Under the pieces are notes generated by a model that saw nothing but the letters and a program-made list of their open reading frames with translations, was not told the DNA's origin and ran no database searches. A stretch of DNA of 64,000 bases from the NCBI RefSeq assembly GCF_025642975.1, contig NZ_JANZKJ010000006.1, forward strand, positions 62,001-126,000. Direction: 5' to 3'. Shown one piece after another: positions 55,500-64,000 of the stretch. The translations under genes and the position numbers were made by a program. The stretch comes from Pseudomonas sp. RIT-PI-S (GTDB lineage Bacteria; Pseudomonadota; Gammaproteobacteria; Pseudomonadales; Pseudomonadaceae). The number at the start of each line of letters is the position of its first letter. Within the stretch, counting starts at the first letter, position 1.

Positions 55500-55536
55500 A
55501 GGCTCGCTCCTTGAAAAACAGGCGCCAGTGTAACGC

Positions 55537-55577
55537 AAAAGGCCCCCTGGAAAGCCGGACGGCTTGGCAGGGGGCCT
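55537..55577 (-). terminator. terminator between algA and moaC, possibly in the moaC leader
   Basis: A 10-bp perfect stem (AGGCCCCCTG / CAGGGGGCCT) encloses a second hairpin AAGCC/GGCTT and is followed on the minus strand by TTTTG. It is about 113 bp after the algA stop and suits the end of the alginate operon. Confidence 0.8.
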
Positions 55578-55597
55578 CTCAGATAGGGAGGTGCGGG

Positions 55598-55682
55598 GGT
55601 AGGCGCTGGCGCCAGCCTACGAACCTTCGGCGTCGTTGGTTCGCAGGCCTTGCCCGTGTCGCACAGGGCAAGGCGCTCCCCA
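55598..55682. repeat. degenerate REP pair downstream of algA
   Basis: TAGGCGCTGGCGCCAGCCTACGAACC-like and GGTTCGCAGGCCTTGCCC...GGGCAAGGCGCTCCCC-like segments resemble the two REP types of the 53-kb array, but with several changes. Confidence 0.5.
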
Positions 55683-55689
55683 CGTTACA

Positions 55690-57141
55690 TCACTGCGTGA
55701 TGGATTTGACCGACACACCTGGGGTAGCAGCGTTGGAGCGGCCGTAGATGTCCTCGAAACGCTCGATGTCGTCTTCGCCCAGGTAGCTGCCCGACTGCAC
55801 TTCGATCAGCTCGAGCGGGATCTTGCCTGGGTTGCGCAGGCGGTGAACCGAAGCGATCGGAATGTAGGTGGACTGGTTCTCGGTCAGCAGGAACACGTTT
55901 TCGTCACAGGTGACCTCGGCGGTACCGGATACGACGATCCAGTGTTCGGCGCGGTGATGGTGCATCTGCAGCGACAGGCACGCCCCTGGCTTGACGGTAA
56001 TGTGCTTGACCTGGAAACGGCCGCCCTGGTCGACGGAGTCGTACGAGCCCCATGGGCGGTACACTTCGCAATGGTTCTGGGTTTCGCTGCGGCCCATGTC
56101 GTTCAGGGTCGAGACCATGTTCTTCACGCCTTGGACCTTGTCCTTGTGGGCGATCATCATGGCGTCGCGGGTTTCCACGACCACGATGTTTTCCAGGCCG
56201 ATCACCGAGACCAGCTTGCCATTGCCGTGGATCATGCAATTGCGGCTGTCCTGGATGACCACGTCGCCCTTGGTGACGTTGCCGTTGTCGTCCTTGGCGT
56301 GCACTTCCCACAGGGATTTCCAGCAGCCTACGTCGCTCCAGCCGGCGTTGAGCGGCACCACGCAGGCGCGCTGGGTTTTTTCCATCACGGCGTAGTCGAT
56401 GGAGTTATCTGGGCAGCAAGCGAAGCTCGCTTCCTCGATTTCCACGTTGCCGCCTTCGTGCTTGCTGCGCTCGAGGGTCAGCACGCAGTTGTCGTAGATA
56501 TCCGGATCGTGCTTTTTCAGCTCTTCCAGGAAGCGGCTGGCGCGGAACAGGAACATGCCGCTGTTCCAGAAGTAACCGCCGGCGTCGACGAATTCCTGGG
56601 CGCGCTTTTCGTCTGGCTTTTCGACGAAGTGCGAAACGCGGCTCACGCCTTCAGGCAGCAGGGCGTCGTTGGTGGACTTGATATAGCCGTAGCCGGTTTC
56701 CGGGCGGGTGGCCGGTACACCGAACAGCACCATCTCGCCACGTTCGGCGGCCACGGTGGCCAGGGCCAGGGCGCGCTGCAGGGCTTTCTGGTCTTCGATC
56801 ACATGGTCCGCTGGCAGCACCAGCATCAGGTCATCGTGGCCGTCGTTGACCAGCTTCATGGCAGTCAGGGCCACGGCAGGTGCGGTGTTGCGACCGAAGG
56901 GCTCCATCAGGATGCCTTGGGTTTCAAGTTTGAGTGCGCTCAGCTGCTCGTTGACAATGAAGCGGTGGTCTTTGTTGCAGACCACGATTGGCTTATCCAT
57001 GCCTTCGAACACCAGACGTTCCAGGGTTTGTTGGAAGAGCGTGTGCTCGCCCGTCAGCGCCAGGAATTGCTTCGGGAACTGCTTGCGCGACAACGGCCAG
57101 AGACGGGAGCCGCTACCACCTGACAAGATCACCGGAATCAT
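55690..57141 (-). CDS. algA: bifunctional mannose-6-phosphate isomerase/GDP-mannose pyrophosphorylase
   Basis: Makes GDP-mannose, the precursor of alginate, by isomerising fructose 6-phosphate and then using mannose 1-phosphate and GTP. The 483 residues have the pyrophosphorylase motif GGSGSRLWP (8-16), FVEKP and a C-terminal cupin isomerase domain with the zinc-ligand motif QMHHHRAEHW. Last gene of the alginate operon; 104 bp with a hairpin separate it from algF. Confidence 0.97.
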   Translation of the reverse strand: MIPVILSGGSGSRLWPLSRKQFPKQFLALTGEHTLFQQTLERLVFEGMDKPIVVCNKDHRFIVNEQLSALKLETQGILMEPFGRNTAPAVALTAMKLVNDGHDDLMLVLPADHVIEDQKALQRALALATVAAERGEMVLFGVPATRPETGYGYIKSTNDALLPEGVSRVSHFVEKPDEKRAQEFVDAGGYFWNSGMFLFRASRFLEELKKHDPDIYDNCVLTLERSKHEGGNVEIEEASFACCPDNSIDYAVMEKTQRACVVPLNAGWSDVGCWKSLWEVHAKDDNGNVTKGDVVIQDSRNCMIHGNGKLVSVIGLENIVVVETRDAMMIAHKDKVQGVKNMVSTLNDMGRSETQNHCEVYRPWGSYDSVDQGGRFQVKHITVKPGACLSLQMHHHRAEHWIVVSGTAEVTCDENVFLLTENQSTYIPIASVHRLRNPGKIPLELIEVQSGSYLGEDDIERFEDIYGRSNAATPGVSVKSITQ

Positions 57142-57210
57142 GATGTTTCTCCAAGAATTTCGTAAATGAAGTTGGACCGCTAATAGTGCCGCCGTTTCTT
57201 CTTATTCAGA

Positions 57211-57235
57211 GCGGCTGCTTGCGTTGAGCAGCCGC
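57211..57235 (-). other. hairpin between algF and algA
   Basis: A perfect 8-bp stem (GCGGCTGC / GCAGCCGC) with a 9-base loop starts 10 bases after the algF stop. There is no T run, so it is probably an mRNA processing or stability element. Confidence 0.55.
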
Positions 57236-57245
57236 GTATAGATCT

Positions 57246-57908
57246 TTACTCGGAAGCCGGAGGGTTAAGCCATTCAGCTTTGAGATTGCTACCAGACCCG
57301 GTAACGAAGACGGCGGTAAACTTCCCGCGCTCCAGAGCAACTGGCTTAAGATCAAGAACCTTATTAGCGCCGTCGAAGAGAGCCATGCCAGCTTTGACAG
57401 GATTTATCTCGCGGCTACCGGATGCGCCGGCAGCAACGGCTGGAACGACTTCGGTTTTGCCATCTGCGGTCTTCAGCGTCAGAGATTTGTCCGTCAAATT
57501 CTGGACATCTACACGTGCTTTTTGCTTGTTAGTGAACTTGGCTTCTTCGACCAGTTTCGGCTGAGAAGTTCCACCTACTACAGTGTAATATTTGTCGCTG
57601 GCCAGATTGACCGGCAGGCTTTGCGAGCCAAGTTGTGCAGTGTAGCTGCCGCCCGGCAGGTAGCTATATGCTGTACTGCCATTAGCCTGCACCGCTGTAA
57701 ACTTCGCAGTGCCTACCGCGGGAGTGAATTCGGCACTACCGGAATTATACACACGAACAAACGCGGAGCCGGCTGGCGCGGTTTTGTACAAGGCACCATC
57801 ACCACCGGCAAATGCCTGGCTGGACAGCAGCCCGAAGCCAACAGCTACGGCGCAGGCTTTGGCGATACGGGAAGAGCGAATGGCAGTTTTCAAAGTTTGT
57901 ACGGTCAT
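57246..57908 (-). CDS. algF: alginate O-acetylation protein AlgF
   Basis: A periplasmic protein needed with AlgI and AlgJ for O-acetylation of alginate. The 220 residues from the ATG at 57908 have a signal peptide (1-34, cleavage near AFA) and two beta domains; GDGALYKTAPAGSAFVRVYN and YLPGGSYTA are family blocks. G+C here is about 47-53 percent in the lines sampled, clearly below the operon average, and codon use is less GC-biased than in algA or algI. Confidence 0.93.
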   Translation of the reverse strand: MTVQTLKTAIRSSRIAKACAVAVGFGLLSSQAFAGGDGALYKTAPAGSAFVRVYNSGSAEFTPAVGTAKFTAVQANGSTAYSYLPGGSYTAQLGSQSLPVNLASDKYYTVVGGTSQPKLVEEAKFTNKQKARVDVQNLTDKSLTLKTADGKTEVVPAVAAGASGSREINPVKAGMALFDGANKVLDLKPVALERGKFTAVFVTGSGSNLKAEWLNPPASE

Positions 57909-57957
57909 ATGTATTCCTCTCGGCTGATATGCAACACGTGCCGTTAATTGAAAATTT

Positions 57958-59106
57958 TCAGTCGTTCTGACCAATGGCCAGATTCTGAGCATTGTCCGCG
58001 GTCTTTTTCAGTTGTGAGATCCATGCGGAATCAAAACCACTGAGGTCGTTCTTCATCGGCAGATAACGCTCAGGGAATTCCCAAACGACAACTTGCGGTG
58101 GATTATTCTTGAAGTCATCGCTCTGCAAATATTTGAGCATCGGCAGAATCGGGCCGTGGCCTTCTTCGGCGTAGTTAACGACGTCGCTGCGGAGCGATTC
58201 TTTAAGTGCGCCAAGGAAGTTCCAGTGTGCGTTCGCACTGTAGCTGGTGCCCACCAGCCCTACCGGGACCACGGTGTCGCCGAACAAGGCATCACCGCTA
58301 TCTCCTGCCCCTTCGACCGCGTGAGTCGTCTTTTGTTGCAAATTATCTGGCTGCGGCAGCAAATTCGTAAACAAAGGATCAAGCGGAAGGAACGAGGTTA
58401 AGTCACCTTTATACGGCTTAGGTTCCTCAGCATCTGTAACGTATGTGACAGGAGCCGCATTAATAGGCAAATGCGACGAAATAGCGGCGCCAATATTCTG
58501 CGCAACAACTTCCGCGCCCAGGGGTGTCCAGTGCGTATCGGTACGCAGGAACACTTGGCCAGTTTGCTTGGCTTGTTGTAACGGCCCCATCAAGTCAGGC
58601 GCGAAAATACCTGCCTGTTGGGCTTGCGCATGGAACTGCTCATAAAGGTCACGGTGCATGGTCGCCGGTTGCTTCTCCCCGAAGTGCTCGGGATATAAAC
58701 GGGCCTTGGCCGGAATGATCGCCATCACCAGCTTCACCCCGCTTTGTTGCAAACGGTCGCGCACACCACGGATCAGCTCGAAGTTTTCCTTCTCGATCTG
58801 CTCGCCGTTGGCTACCGGCTTGAACTCTTCGTCGGTGAACAACCACTGGTCCTTGCCGAGGATTACCCCCGGCCGGCCTTCGTTGAACACCTTGTAGTCC
58901 ACCGCGGCCCAGAGGTTGGTGCCCAGGCGTTTGATCGGGAACTCGTCGTCGTAATGGGTTTCCAGCGCTTTGGTCAGCTTGCCGTTGAGCAGGGTCATCT
59001 GCTCGGTACGCGAAAAGCTGCCAAAGGACACCAGGGACCACAGCCCCATCAGCACGAGGATGCCGAAGAACAGGGCGATATAGAGGATGCGTAATGAACG
59101 TGTCAT
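57958..59106 (-). CDS. algJ: alginate O-acetyltransferase AlgJ
   Basis: A periplasmic SGNH-like acetylesterase/transferase anchored by its N-terminal helix (about 6-28). The 382 residues keep the catalytic set D190 and H192 (RTDTHWTPLGAE) and S288 (LVGTSYSAN), the same numbers as in P. aeruginosa AlgJ. The ATG at 59106 gives MTRSLRILYIALFFG. The 5' part has normal high G+C, whereas the 3' half falls to about 42-50 percent in many lines, continuing into algF. Confidence 0.95.
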   Translation of the reverse strand: MTRSLRILYIALFFGILVLMGLWSLVSFGSFSRTEQMTLLNGKLTKALETHYDDEFPIKRLGTNLWAAVDYKVFNEGRPGVILGKDQWLFTDEEFKPVANGEQIEKENFELIRGVRDRLQQSGVKLVMAIIPAKARLYPEHFGEKQPATMHRDLYEQFHAQAQQAGIFAPDLMGPLQQAKQTGQVFLRTDTHWTPLGAEVVAQNIGAAISSHLPINAAPVTYVTDAEEPKPYKGDLTSFLPLDPLFTNLLPQPDNLQQKTTHAVEGAGDSGDALFGDTVVPVGLVGTSYSANAHWNFLGALKESLRSDVVNYAEEGHGPILPMLKYLQSDDFKNNPPQVVVWEFPERYLPMKNDLSGFDSAWISQLKKTADNAQNLAIGQND

Positions 59107-59117
59107 GGTCGGCTCGC

Positions 59118-60686
59118 TCAGAACTGGAAGTAAAGGAAAGGCGAGAAGCTCTGCGCCGACAGCTTCAGGATCGAAGCCACGAACAACAGCAGAATCAACG
59201 TACGCATGAGGTAACGCGGCCAATCGGCCACCCAGTAGGCCGGCTGCACCTGGTGCCCCGGCATGTGCGCCTGGACGATGGCGGGCTGGTCTCCTGGAAC
59301 TGCCTTGATCTGCCCGGGCTGCGCGGTGGCCGGGCCGTTGGCCTCGGTGCTGCGCTCAGGCTGAGCCGCGGCTTTCTGGGCGCGGGCATTGATCGGTGCC
59401 TGGTAGAAGTCACGCAGGCCGAAGATCGCCATGGTGATGTAGGCCACAACCAGTGTAGCGATCTGCAGGCCGGTCAGGCTGGCGCGGTTGAGTTCAGAGA
59501 GCGACCACTGGCCGAAGCTGAACATGGCTTGGTACATGCGCATCGCCACGTGCAGGTTCTCGGCGCGGAAGATCACCCAGCCCAGAATTACCAACAGGAA
59601 GGTAAACGCCCATTTGATCGGGTTGAAGCGGCGCGGTGCAGCGTCGATGCCCAGCGCCCGCTCGATACCCAACCACAGGCCGTGCCACATGCCCCAGATG
59701 ATGTAAGTGATATTGGCACCGTGCCACAAGCCGCCCAGCAACATGGTCAGGAACAGGTTGCGATAGGTGGCGAAGGTACCGCCGCGGTTGCCGCCCAGGG
59801 TGATGTAGAGATAGTCGCGCAGCCAGGTCGACAGGCTGATGTGCCAGCGACGCCAGAACTCGGTGATGGACTGGCTGATGTACGGTTGCTTGAAGTTCTC
59901 CATGAAGCGGAAGCCCATCATCAGGCCCAGGCCGATCGCCATGTCGCTGTAACCGGAGAAGTCGAAGTACAGCTGGGCGGTGTAGGCCAGGGCACCAAGC
60001 CAGGCATCGCCCGTGGTCGGGTTGGCCAAGGCAAAGGAATGGTCTGCCACCACCGCGATGGTGTCGGCGATGAACACCTTCTTGATAAAGCCCTGCATGA
60101 ACCGCGTGGCACCCTCGGAGAATTTATCCAGGGTGTGGGTACGATGATTGAACTGGTCCACCAGGTCCTTGAAGCGCAGCACGGGGCCGGCGATCAAGTG
60201 AGGGAAAATGGCAACGAAGGCAGCGAAGTCCACCAGGTTGCGGGTCGCGGGGGTGTCGCCGCGGTACACGTCGATGATGTAGCTGATGGATTCGAAGGTG
60301 TAGAACGAGATCCCGATCGGCAAGATGATGTGCGTCAGGATGAACGGTTCGAGCCCGAACGAGGTGATCAGCGCGTTGAGGCTATCCACGCCAAAGTTGG
60401 CGTATTTGAAATAACCCAGCACGGCCAGGTCTACCGCCACGCCGAGCAACAGCCAGCGTTGAGAGGCCTTCGTGCGCACGCCGTTGGCGCCAATGCGCAG
60501 GCCGATAAAGTAGTTCCACAGGGTCACGGCGGCGAATAGCGCGAGGAAGTCGACGCGCCACCAGGCGTAGAATACATAGCTCGCCACCAGCAGCAGCAAG
60601 TTGCGATAGCGCGTTCCGCTCAGGTAGTACAGGCCGAAGAAGATCGGCATGAACAGGAACAGAAACACGTTGGATGAGAAAACCAT
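59118..60686 (-). CDS. algI: alginate O-acetyltransferase AlgI (MBOAT membrane protein)
   Basis: Moves acetyl groups across the inner membrane for alginate acetylation. The 522-residue membrane-bound O-acyltransferase has about eleven helices and the catalytic H322 in LLGGLWHGANITYIIWG, numbered as in P. aeruginosa. The ATG at 60686 follows AAGGAG. The C-terminal region has an A/Q-rich stretch (about 455-490) before the last helix. It lies 11 bp before algJ. Confidence 0.96.
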   Translation of the reverse strand: MVFSSNVFLFLFMPIFFGLYYLSGTRYRNLLLLVASYVFYAWWRVDFLALFAAVTLWNYFIGLRIGANGVRTKASQRWLLLGVAVDLAVLGYFKYANFGVDSLNALITSFGLEPFILTHIILPIGISFYTFESISYIIDVYRGDTPATRNLVDFAAFVAIFPHLIAGPVLRFKDLVDQFNHRTHTLDKFSEGATRFMQGFIKKVFIADTIAVVADHSFALANPTTGDAWLGALAYTAQLYFDFSGYSDMAIGLGLMMGFRFMENFKQPYISQSITEFWRRWHISLSTWLRDYLYITLGGNRGGTFATYRNLFLTMLLGGLWHGANITYIIWGMWHGLWLGIERALGIDAAPRRFNPIKWAFTFLLVILGWVIFRAENLHVAMRMYQAMFSFGQWSLSELNRASLTGLQIATLVVAYITMAIFGLRDFYQAPINARAQKAAAQPERSTEANGPATAQPGQIKAVPGDQPAIVQAHMPGHQVQPAYWVADWPRYLMRTLILLLFVASILKLSAQSFSPFLYFQF

Positions 60687-60831
60687 CCCGATCTCTCCTT
60701 GTTTTTCCAACAATGGAGGCCGTTCACGGCCCCCCCATACCCCCCCAGCCAAGGCCAGGGGGAAGTGCGATACGAGCCAGACGCCTTAACCGGCCCGCAT
60801 CGCGCATTTACAGCCGTTGCAACCGGGCTGT

Positions 60832-62007
60832 TCAGGCCCCGTCGTCGTCCTTGTCATCCTTCTCCGCTTTGTTGCCCTTCTCGCCCTTTTCATGTTGGGG
60901 GTCGAAGGTACGGGTCAGGTCGCCGCCGAGGCGGAAGGTCTTGAAGGGTTCCATCTGGCGCTTACGCGCGATGGTGTCCGGGGTGCAGTCGTAGAGCGTG
61001 CAGTAGGGTTCAAGCCAGGCGTATTTGCTGTCGACCTTGAGGTCGGTCATGTCCTGGGTTTCACCGTTCTTCTGCTGGAACTCTTCCGGTTGTTTCGAAC
61101 CTTCCAGCACTCGGTCGCCAAGGCGCTTGAGCGCGCCGTTGCCTTCCGGCCGCAGGTCCACGCCATTGGCCTGGGCGAAGCTGGCAATCATCGCCAGCGG
61201 CGGCAGCGCATAGTTGTGGTAGGCCAGCGCACGTTGCTTACGCTTGAGCTCGTTAGGCAAGAAGCCTTGGCCATCAACCTGGCTGGCCGCGACCTTGAAC
61301 TCCTTCACCGACCAGTCGAACAGGTCGCGCCTATCGGTGACGATGGCGGTAGACATCACCGACCAGGCCGCCCAGTAGGAGTGGTTGTTGATCTGCTCCA
61401 GCGGCAAGTTGCTCCAGTCGCTGACCACTTGATCGGCCAGGCGGCCGAACCAGGCTTCGATCTTCTGCGCCTGCGCCTCACGCCCTTGCAGCGGGTGAGA
61501 CTGGGAGAACTTGAGCCGCAGGTAGGAGGAAGACATGCTACCCAGCGCCCATTTGCGCATGGACTTGCCCGTGTGGTTGAAGTCCGTGGACATCAACGCA
61601 TTGGCGTCGGCCCAGGTGCTGAGCCAGTTCAGGGTGCAGTCCAGTTCGGCGGGCTTGCCGTCGCGCATGAACTGCATCACTTGCTTGCTGATGCCGCGCT
61701 CCAAGGTCGTGATGTCCTTGGTGGAATCGCGGAAAGCCTGCTCCGACACCTCGTTCAACGTGGCACGAGCCTTGTCCGAGCCTTCGTACTTGCTGCGGAA
61801 CTGCAGCGAACCGGTGAAGGGTTTCGGCACGGCCGGGCACTCGAAGTCCCCGCCCTTCCCTGGCTTCTCGATGGCCTCGTAATATCCTTGAGGCGGAACC
61901 AGCCCCGCGGCATGAGCCGCGGAGCCGAACATGGCGAGGCCCAGCAAGGCCGGCGCCAGCAAACGGCGGGCGGCCCGGGAATCAAGACGAGAAGTCAACA
62001 TATGCAT
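60832..62007 (-). CDS. algL: poly(beta-D-mannuronate) lyase (alginate lyase)
   Basis: A periplasmic polysaccharide lyase (PL5) that clears stray alginate during export. The 391 residues have a signal peptide (1-33), the catalytic motif NNHSYW (207-212) and downstream tyrosine/arginine residues of the (alpha/alpha)5 barrel. A second ATG two codons on (62001) is possible. The last 20 residues form a highly charged Lys/Asp/Glu/Gly tail ([20 protein letters not shown]). A 145-bp gap separates it from algI. Confidence 0.95.
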   Translation of the reverse strand: MHMLTSRLDSRAARRLLAPALLGLAMFGSAAHAAGLVPPQGYYEAIEKPGKGGDFECPAVPKPFTGSLQFRSKYEGSDKARATLNEVSEQAFRDSTKDITTLERGISKQVMQFMRDGKPAELDCTLNWLSTWADANALMSTDFNHTGKSMRKWALGSMSSSYLRLKFSQSHPLQGREAQAQKIEAWFGRLADQVVSDWSNLPLEQINNHSYWAAWSVMSTAIVTDRRDLFDWSVKEFKVAASQVDGQGFLPNELKRKQRALAYHNYALPPLAMIASFAQANGVDLRPEGNGALKRLGDRVLEGSKQPEEFQQKNGETQDMTDLKVDSKYAWLEPYCTLYDCTPDTIARKRQMEPFKTFRLGGDLTRTFDPQHEKGEKGNKAEKDDKDDDGA

Positions 62008-62014
62008 TCAGCCC

Positions 62015-63457
62015 TCAGAGCCCGGCTTGTTCGTTGCGCTTGGCAACACCGGGGAACACGTTGCGTTTGCAAATCTTCGCTTCGACTTTCTGCGGCCCGG
62101 CCTTTGGATCTTCCGGCCCGTGAACTTCCACGGCCAGCAGGTTCATGTGCGGCCAGTCCGCGTCATCGCGCAGTTCGAAGGCGAAGCGCCCATCAGTATC
62201 GGAAGTCGTCGGTTTTTCGATCTTGATATCTTCGTGGCGGCCGTTCATGTACCAAAGGGTCGCTTTGAAGTCCTTGACCGAAGGATCGGCGAACTTGATG
62301 TCAACCTGGTGATTCCAGTTCTCCAGTTCCTTGATGCCGTTCTGGCCATTGACCAGCAGCTCGGTGACCTGGTTAGGCTTGACCACGCCACTGCCGGTGA
62401 GTTCGGCGGCCTTGCCTTCGCAACCATTGCCCATCAGCGCCATCATCTGGCGATAGATGGTTTCCTGGTCGAGCGGGTACAGCGGCGAGAACTCCCACAC
62501 GAGGATCTTCGGCGGCTTTTTCTGGAATTCTTCGCTGCCCAGGTACTGCAGCATCGAGCCTTCGAAACCACCACCAGGGAAGGCAACGTTAAGCACATCC
62601 ACGTTGGTGTACTGCTGCAGGAAGCCGGCGAAGTTGTAGTTCTTGCCGCTGTGGCTGGTACCGACCAAGGTCATGTCCGGGCTTGCGGTGTCCCCGAACA
62701 GGTCGCCGTCAGACGCCTCGCCCTTGGGCTCGGTGCTGAAAGTGTCCATGTACTGGATCGCATAGCTGCTGCCGCACAGCTGGCCAGCCATGTTCTGCAG
62801 GGTGCCGGTTTTACCCATGCGCCCAGAGAGCTTGGTTTCGAACTCTTTCTTGGCGATGCTGGAATAACCCGGCACCTGCTTGATGGTCTCGGCGACGATC
62901 TTCGCGGTGCGCTCTGCCCCGTACGGCGTCCAGTGCTGGTCGCCACGGAAGTAGAAGTCATGCGCCTGTTGCTCATTGGTCAATGGAGACAGGTCAGGCA
63001 CGTGGTAACCCATGGCCTGGAAGCGACCCAGCATGTCCTTGTAGTTTTTCAGCGCCGTGTCGTAGTTAAAGCGTTCACGGTCGGCCGGCAACATGTGCGC
63101 GCGATCTACCAGCCCACGGGTGGGCTGATACACGATGACCACTTCCACACCACGGCTCTTGAAGGCGTCGTGCAGTTCCTTCATGCGCCGGTAGCCTTCG
63201 GGCGAAGTCTTGAACTCGGTACGCAGGTCTTCCACGGTACGGAAGAGCCAGTCGCCCTCCCCCTTGATCAGGGTGGTGAAGTTCTTCTGGTAGCGGGTGA
63301 CGTAGTTCTTCGCGTCCGCGGCGGCCGGGCACAGCTGGCAGCAGGGTTGTGCGGTGAAGCTAGGCGGCTGCACTTCGGCGGCCTGCGCGCTGCCCGACGC
63401 ATAAAGGGCGGCGGCCAGGCCCGACAGGCTGAGCAGCTTGATCAAATGTGAATGCAT
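62015..63457 (-). CDS. algX: alginate biosynthesis protein AlgX
   Basis: A periplasmic alginate O-acetyltransferase that modifies polymer directly. The 480 residues have a signal peptide (1-26), an SGNH-like domain with D173 and H175 (GDQHWTPYG) and S268 (VGTSHSG), and a C-terminal carbohydrate-binding module (about 345-480). One residue shift relative to P. aeruginosa numbering (174/176/269) fits the family. It begins 11 bp after algG and ends 7 bp before algL. Confidence 0.96.
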   Translation of the reverse strand: MHSHLIKLLSLSGLAAALYASGSAQAAEVQPPSFTAQPCCQLCPAAADAKNYVTRYQKNFTTLIKGEGDWLFRTVEDLRTEFKTSPEGYRRMKELHDAFKSRGVEVVIVYQPTRGLVDRAHMLPADRERFNYDTALKNYKDMLGRFQAMGYHVPDLSPLTNEQQAHDFYFRGDQHWTPYGAERTAKIVAETIKQVPGYSSIAKKEFETKLSGRMGKTGTLQNMAGQLCGSSYAIQYMDTFSTEPKGEASDGDLFGDTASPDMTLVGTSHSGKNYNFAGFLQQYTNVDVLNVAFPGGGFEGSMLQYLGSEEFQKKPPKILVWEFSPLYPLDQETIYRQMMALMGNGCEGKAAELTGSGVVKPNQVTELLVNGQNGIKELENWNHQVDIKFADPSVKDFKATLWYMNGRHEDIKIEKPTTSDTDGRFAFELRDDADWPHMNLLAVEVHGPEDPKAGPQKVEAKICKRNVFPGVAKRNEQAGL

Positions 63458-63468
63458 GGAAATGTTCC

Positions 63469-64000
63469 TTAATCCTGCGCCATGTCTGTCTGTTTTTCGA
63501 CGGGGTCGATCAGCACTGCTTTCTGCTGGCGAACCAGCAAGTCCATGATCTCCTCCTGGTGGTCACCCAGGATCCCGTTGAAGCTGATGCCGCCTTGCTT
63601 GGCCGGTGCCAGCATCTTCACGTTGTAGAGCTCGATACTCAGCGGGGAGTCGATCGCCAGCGGGTTGGTACCGTTGCCCGACAGCTCGCCGCCTACCACG
63701 ATCATCGACACTTCGGCGTCGAAGGGGTCCATGGCGATGTCGCGGTCGGTGTCGCTCAGGTCCTTGATGTGGCCGTAGACGCCGGTCAGGCCATTGGCCA
63801 TGGCCATGTTTTCGTACAAGCGGATGTTGGTGCTGTTACGCACCCGGATCCCGTGGCGCTGGTTCGCGATCAGCTTGTTGCCCCACAGCAGGTTGTCGCC
63901 GCTCTCATAGAGGGTGATGCCGTCGGTGTGGTTCTGGTAGATCTCGTTGTAAGCCACCAGGTTGCCCACGCTGTTACGGTCCAGGACCACGCCCGAGAGG
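63469..64000 (-). CDS. algG: mannuronan C5-epimerase AlgG, C-terminal part only
   Basis: Converts D-mannuronate to L-guluronate in the polymer in the periplasm. The visible 177 C-terminal residues (reading in from the right edge with LSGVVLDRNSVGNLVAYNEIYQNHTDGITLYESGDN) show the repeating NxI/V pattern of the right-handed beta-helix, followed by the C-terminal cap ending KQTDMAQD. The family has about 520-540 residues, so about two thirds lie outside the window. It leads into algX, in normal operon order. Confidence 0.93.
   Translation of the reverse strand, partial: LSGVVLDRNSVGNLVAYNEIYQNHTDGITLYESGDNLLWGNKLIANQRHGIRVRNSTNIRLYENMAMANGLTGVYGHIKDLSDTDRDIAMDPFDAEVSMIVVGGELSGNGTNPLAIDSPLSIELYNVKMLAPAKQGGISFNGILGDHQEEIMDLLVRQQKAVLIDPVEKQTDMAQD

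Overview
The window looks like a chromosomal segment of a fluorescent Pseudomonas, most like the P. putida group. The evidence is high G+C, the gene sets present (HexR/GltR-regulated Entner-Doudoroff genes next to a gts glucose ABC transporter, a heme-uptake cell-surface-signalling locus, a GcsR-type glycine cleavage operon, aapJQMP and the alginate operon), Pseudomonas-type REP palindromes, and residue-level matches to known Pseudomonas enzymes. I see no tRNA or rRNA gene, IS element, prophage, CRISPR array or defence system. Most of the window is core genome.

Region 1 (1-15.8 kb) is glucose uptake and catabolism. It holds zwf (cut by the left edge) divergent from hexR, then the leftward set oprB, gtsD, gtsC, gtsB, gtsA, a mannose-isomerase-like gene, the GltS/GltR two-component system, glk and edd, and a divergent gapA. 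Glucose enters through OprB and GtsABCD, is phosphorylated by Glk and oxidised by Zwf; Edd makes KDPG, and GapA handles the triose phosphate. HexR operators lie between edd and gapA and between zwf and hexR. A duplicated operator-like block precedes gtsA and the isomerase gene. Crc/Hfq-type A-rich motifs lie just before the ribosome sites of gtsA, oprB and the isomerase gene.

Region 2 (15.8-23.9 kb) is a Fur-box-marked heme locus: ECF sigma factor, FecR-like regulator, TonB receptor with a signalling domain, and heme oxygenase. A DUF454 membrane protein, a chemoreceptor with a FliA-type promoter and a DUF5064 protein follow.

Region 3 (24-32.4 kb) has the TyrR-like activator GcsR and its target operon gcvH-gcvP-sdaA-gcvT, preceded by GcsR-like sites and a sigma-54 promoter, then a cold-shock gene with a strong bidirectional terminator.

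Region 4 (32.4-46 kb) is housekeeping: lptG/lptF, pepA-holC-hypothetical-valS, rlmF, a HU gene, a DUF2845 gene, yejK, a GST, a GIY-YIG protein and a CynX-type MFS transporter.

Region 5 (46-55.7 kb) has the amino-acid ABC transporter aapJQMP with a sigma-54-like promoter, a carboxylesterase, a DEAD-box helicase, an 850-bp tandem array of ten paired REP units, a VOC protein and moaCDE.

Region 6 (55.7-64 kb) is the distal alginate operon, transcribed leftwards: algG (cut by the right edge), algX, algL, algI, algJ, algF, algA. Its algF/3' algJ stretch has clearly lower G+C than its flanks.
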